In this document: positions 15,281-15,968 of the stretch, one piece after another
Layout of the letters: each line of letters opens with the position of its first letter
Position numbering within the stretch: position 1 is the stretch's first letter
Source of the DNA: JAUWKC01 sp035529895
Lineage (GTDB): Bacteria > Planctomycetota > Phycisphaerae > Sedimentisphaerales > Anaerobacaceae
Reading direction: 5' to 3'
Length of the DNA: 15,968 nt
Assembly (NCBI GenBank): GCA_035529895.1
Contig: DATKVV010000059.1
Coordinates: 1-15,968, forward strand
Notes under the pieces: model-generated
Seen by the model: the letters and a program-made list of their open reading frames with translations, nothing else
Databases searched by the model: none
What the model was told of the DNA's origin: nothing
Program-made: the position numbers and the translations under genes

Positions 15281-15652
15281 ATGCAAAACGAACAGACGAC
15301 AGGTGAAATATATACCGATGCAATAAGTCAAGAACCAAAAACGTCGAAACTCGCGGTTACATCTATGGTGTTCGGAATGCTCGGCCCTTTTTCCGCCGGC
15401 GCGATGTGGATTATCTCATTTAACAATTTCCTTGTTATAGCAAGGCCGTTCTTCGTTGCCCTTTTCTCCTTCGGTTTGGCATGGGTGCTCGGGCTTGCGT
15501 TGGGAATACAATCGCTTAAGCGGATTGAGAACAGCCGGGGCCGGTTGCTTGGAAAACAGTACGCTCTCGGAGCAATTGTCATCTCCGCGGCGTGGATGGT
15601 TCTAATCCTTGCAGGCCTTCTTTTGCCTATGCTTTTCTACGTTAATAGTTGA
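15281..15652 (+). CDS. Small DUF4190-like multi-pass membrane protein
   Basis: A 123-residue protein with a polar N-terminus (1-20) followed by about three hydrophobic segments (roughly 24-47, 54-76 and 96-121). The pattern SKLAVTSMVFGMLG, then LGLALGIQSLKRIENSRGRL and LGAIVISAAW, is that of DUF4190 proteins, which have no assigned biochemical role. AAAGGAG seven bases before the ATG supports the start. It follows the anti-sigma gene by 72 bp and is closed by a terminator, so it may be the last gene of the sigma operon, but this is not proven. Confidence 0.75.
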   Translation: MQNEQTTGEIYTDAISQEPKTSKLAVTSMVFGMLGPFSAGAMWIISFNNFLVIARPFFVALFSFGLAWVLGLALGIQSLKRIENSRGRLLGKQYALGAIVISAAWMVLILAGLLLPMLFYVNS

Positions 15653-15673
15653 ATGTCCTGCGCTTGACTTCTG

Positions 15674-15702
15674 TCTGCCCGCTCGGGCAGATTATTCTTT
15701 TT
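15674..15702 (+). terminator. Rho-independent terminator after the DUF4190-like gene
   Basis: TCTGCCCG (15674-15681) and CGGGCAGA (15684-15691) form a stem with a tight loop, followed by TTATTCTTTTT. It ends the upstream transcription unit 22 bp after the stop codon, so the next gene needs a start of its own or read-through. Confidence 0.8.
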
Positions 15703-15725
15703 AATGGTTCGGAGAGAATAAAACC

Positions 15726-15968
15726 ATGAATCAGACAATAGCAACTAAAAACACTCCGCTTCTGTCCGGCTGGCCGATGATTTTGGGCTGGCTGGCAATG
15801 ATTATTTTCGCCCTCCACGCCTCCACCCACATGGTCGGCGCGGGCGACACCTGGGTCGCTATGGCCTGCGGCCGACATTTCCTCAATCACGGCGTCGACA
15901 CCATAGAGCCTTTCAGCGCTAACTCACACAAGGCCGGACCCACAGAACAAGATATTGAAAGATGGCCC
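15726..15968 (+). CDS. Multi-spanning membrane protein, N-terminal 81 residues (runs off window)
   Basis: The frame is open from ATG 15726 to the window end, with GGAGAG upstream. After a 15-residue polar start comes one hydrophobic helix (about 16-34, WPMILGWLAMIIFALHAS). A loop follows with GAGDTWVAMACGRHFLNHGVD and IEPFSANSHKAGPT. The 'GDTW..-xxGR..L.HG....DPFS'-like pattern resembles the first external loop of large GT-C-fold membrane glycosyltransferase-like proteins, and I associate this wording with Planctomycetota sequences. Both points are from memory. The function and full length cannot be judged from this fragment. Confidence 0.6.
   Translation, partial: MNQTIATKNTPLLSGWPMILGWLAMIIFALHASTHMVGAGDTWVAMACGRHFLNHGVDTIEPFSANSHKAGPTEQDIERWP

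Noticed and set aside
1..15968. CRISPR array, prophage, toxin-antitoxin or defence genes
   Set aside because: No regularly spaced repeats, phage genes or recognisable toxin/antitoxin or defence domains were seen. The only mobile DNA is the IS66 end.

Overview
The window reads as chromosomal DNA of a Gram-negative bacterium. A porin with a signal peptide and a C-terminal aromatic beta-signal implies an outer membrane. The truncated membrane protein at the right edge, the small sigma/anti-sigma pair and the general gene style recall Planctomycetota, most likely Phycisphaerae/Sedimentisphaerales. That placement rests on recalled family resemblance and is moderately confident at best.

Layout. 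Positions 1-191 are the right end of an IS66-family insertion sequence: the transposase C-terminus plus the terminal GTAAGCG. It abuts, and closes the reading frame of, an AraC-family regulator gene (188-1006, minus). Divergent from that regulator, a plus-strand operon (1235-8496) with a good sigma70-type promoter carries two tandem ADP-forming acetate-CoA ligases, an acetyl-CoA hydrolase/CoA-transferase fused to a GNAT acetyltransferase, and an AcuC-type (class I HDAC-like) deacetylase. Facing it on the minus strand (13467 down to 8587) are a DcaP-like porin, an AMP-forming acetyl-CoA synthetase (acsA) with its own promoter and a perfect 17-bp palindrome in its leader, and an OFA-family MFS transporter. 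Rho-independent terminators follow acsA and the transporter. tRNA-Arg(ACG) lies at 13843-13916 (minus). The right end (14262-15968, plus) holds an ECF sigma factor and a translationally coupled putative anti-sigma factor, a small DUF4190-like membrane protein with a terminator, and the start of a multi-spanning membrane protein cut by the window edge.

How it fits together (inference). The porin and OFA transporter could bring acetate or another short monocarboxylate across the two membranes. AcsA would activate it at ATP-to-AMP cost, while the ADP-forming ligases and the CoA-transferase would interconvert acyl-CoA and acid, conserving or swapping energy. The GNAT domain and the deacetylase are the two halves of a reversible lysine-acetylation switch of the kind known to control AcsA (AcuA/AcuC, Pat/CobB). 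The AcsA here keeps the target lysine (Lys622 in the PKTRSGK motif). Unlike classical Pat enzymes, where GNAT is fused to the ADP-forming-ligase-like part, here it is fused to the CoA-transferase and the two adjacent ligases lack it. This is the most interesting system in the window.
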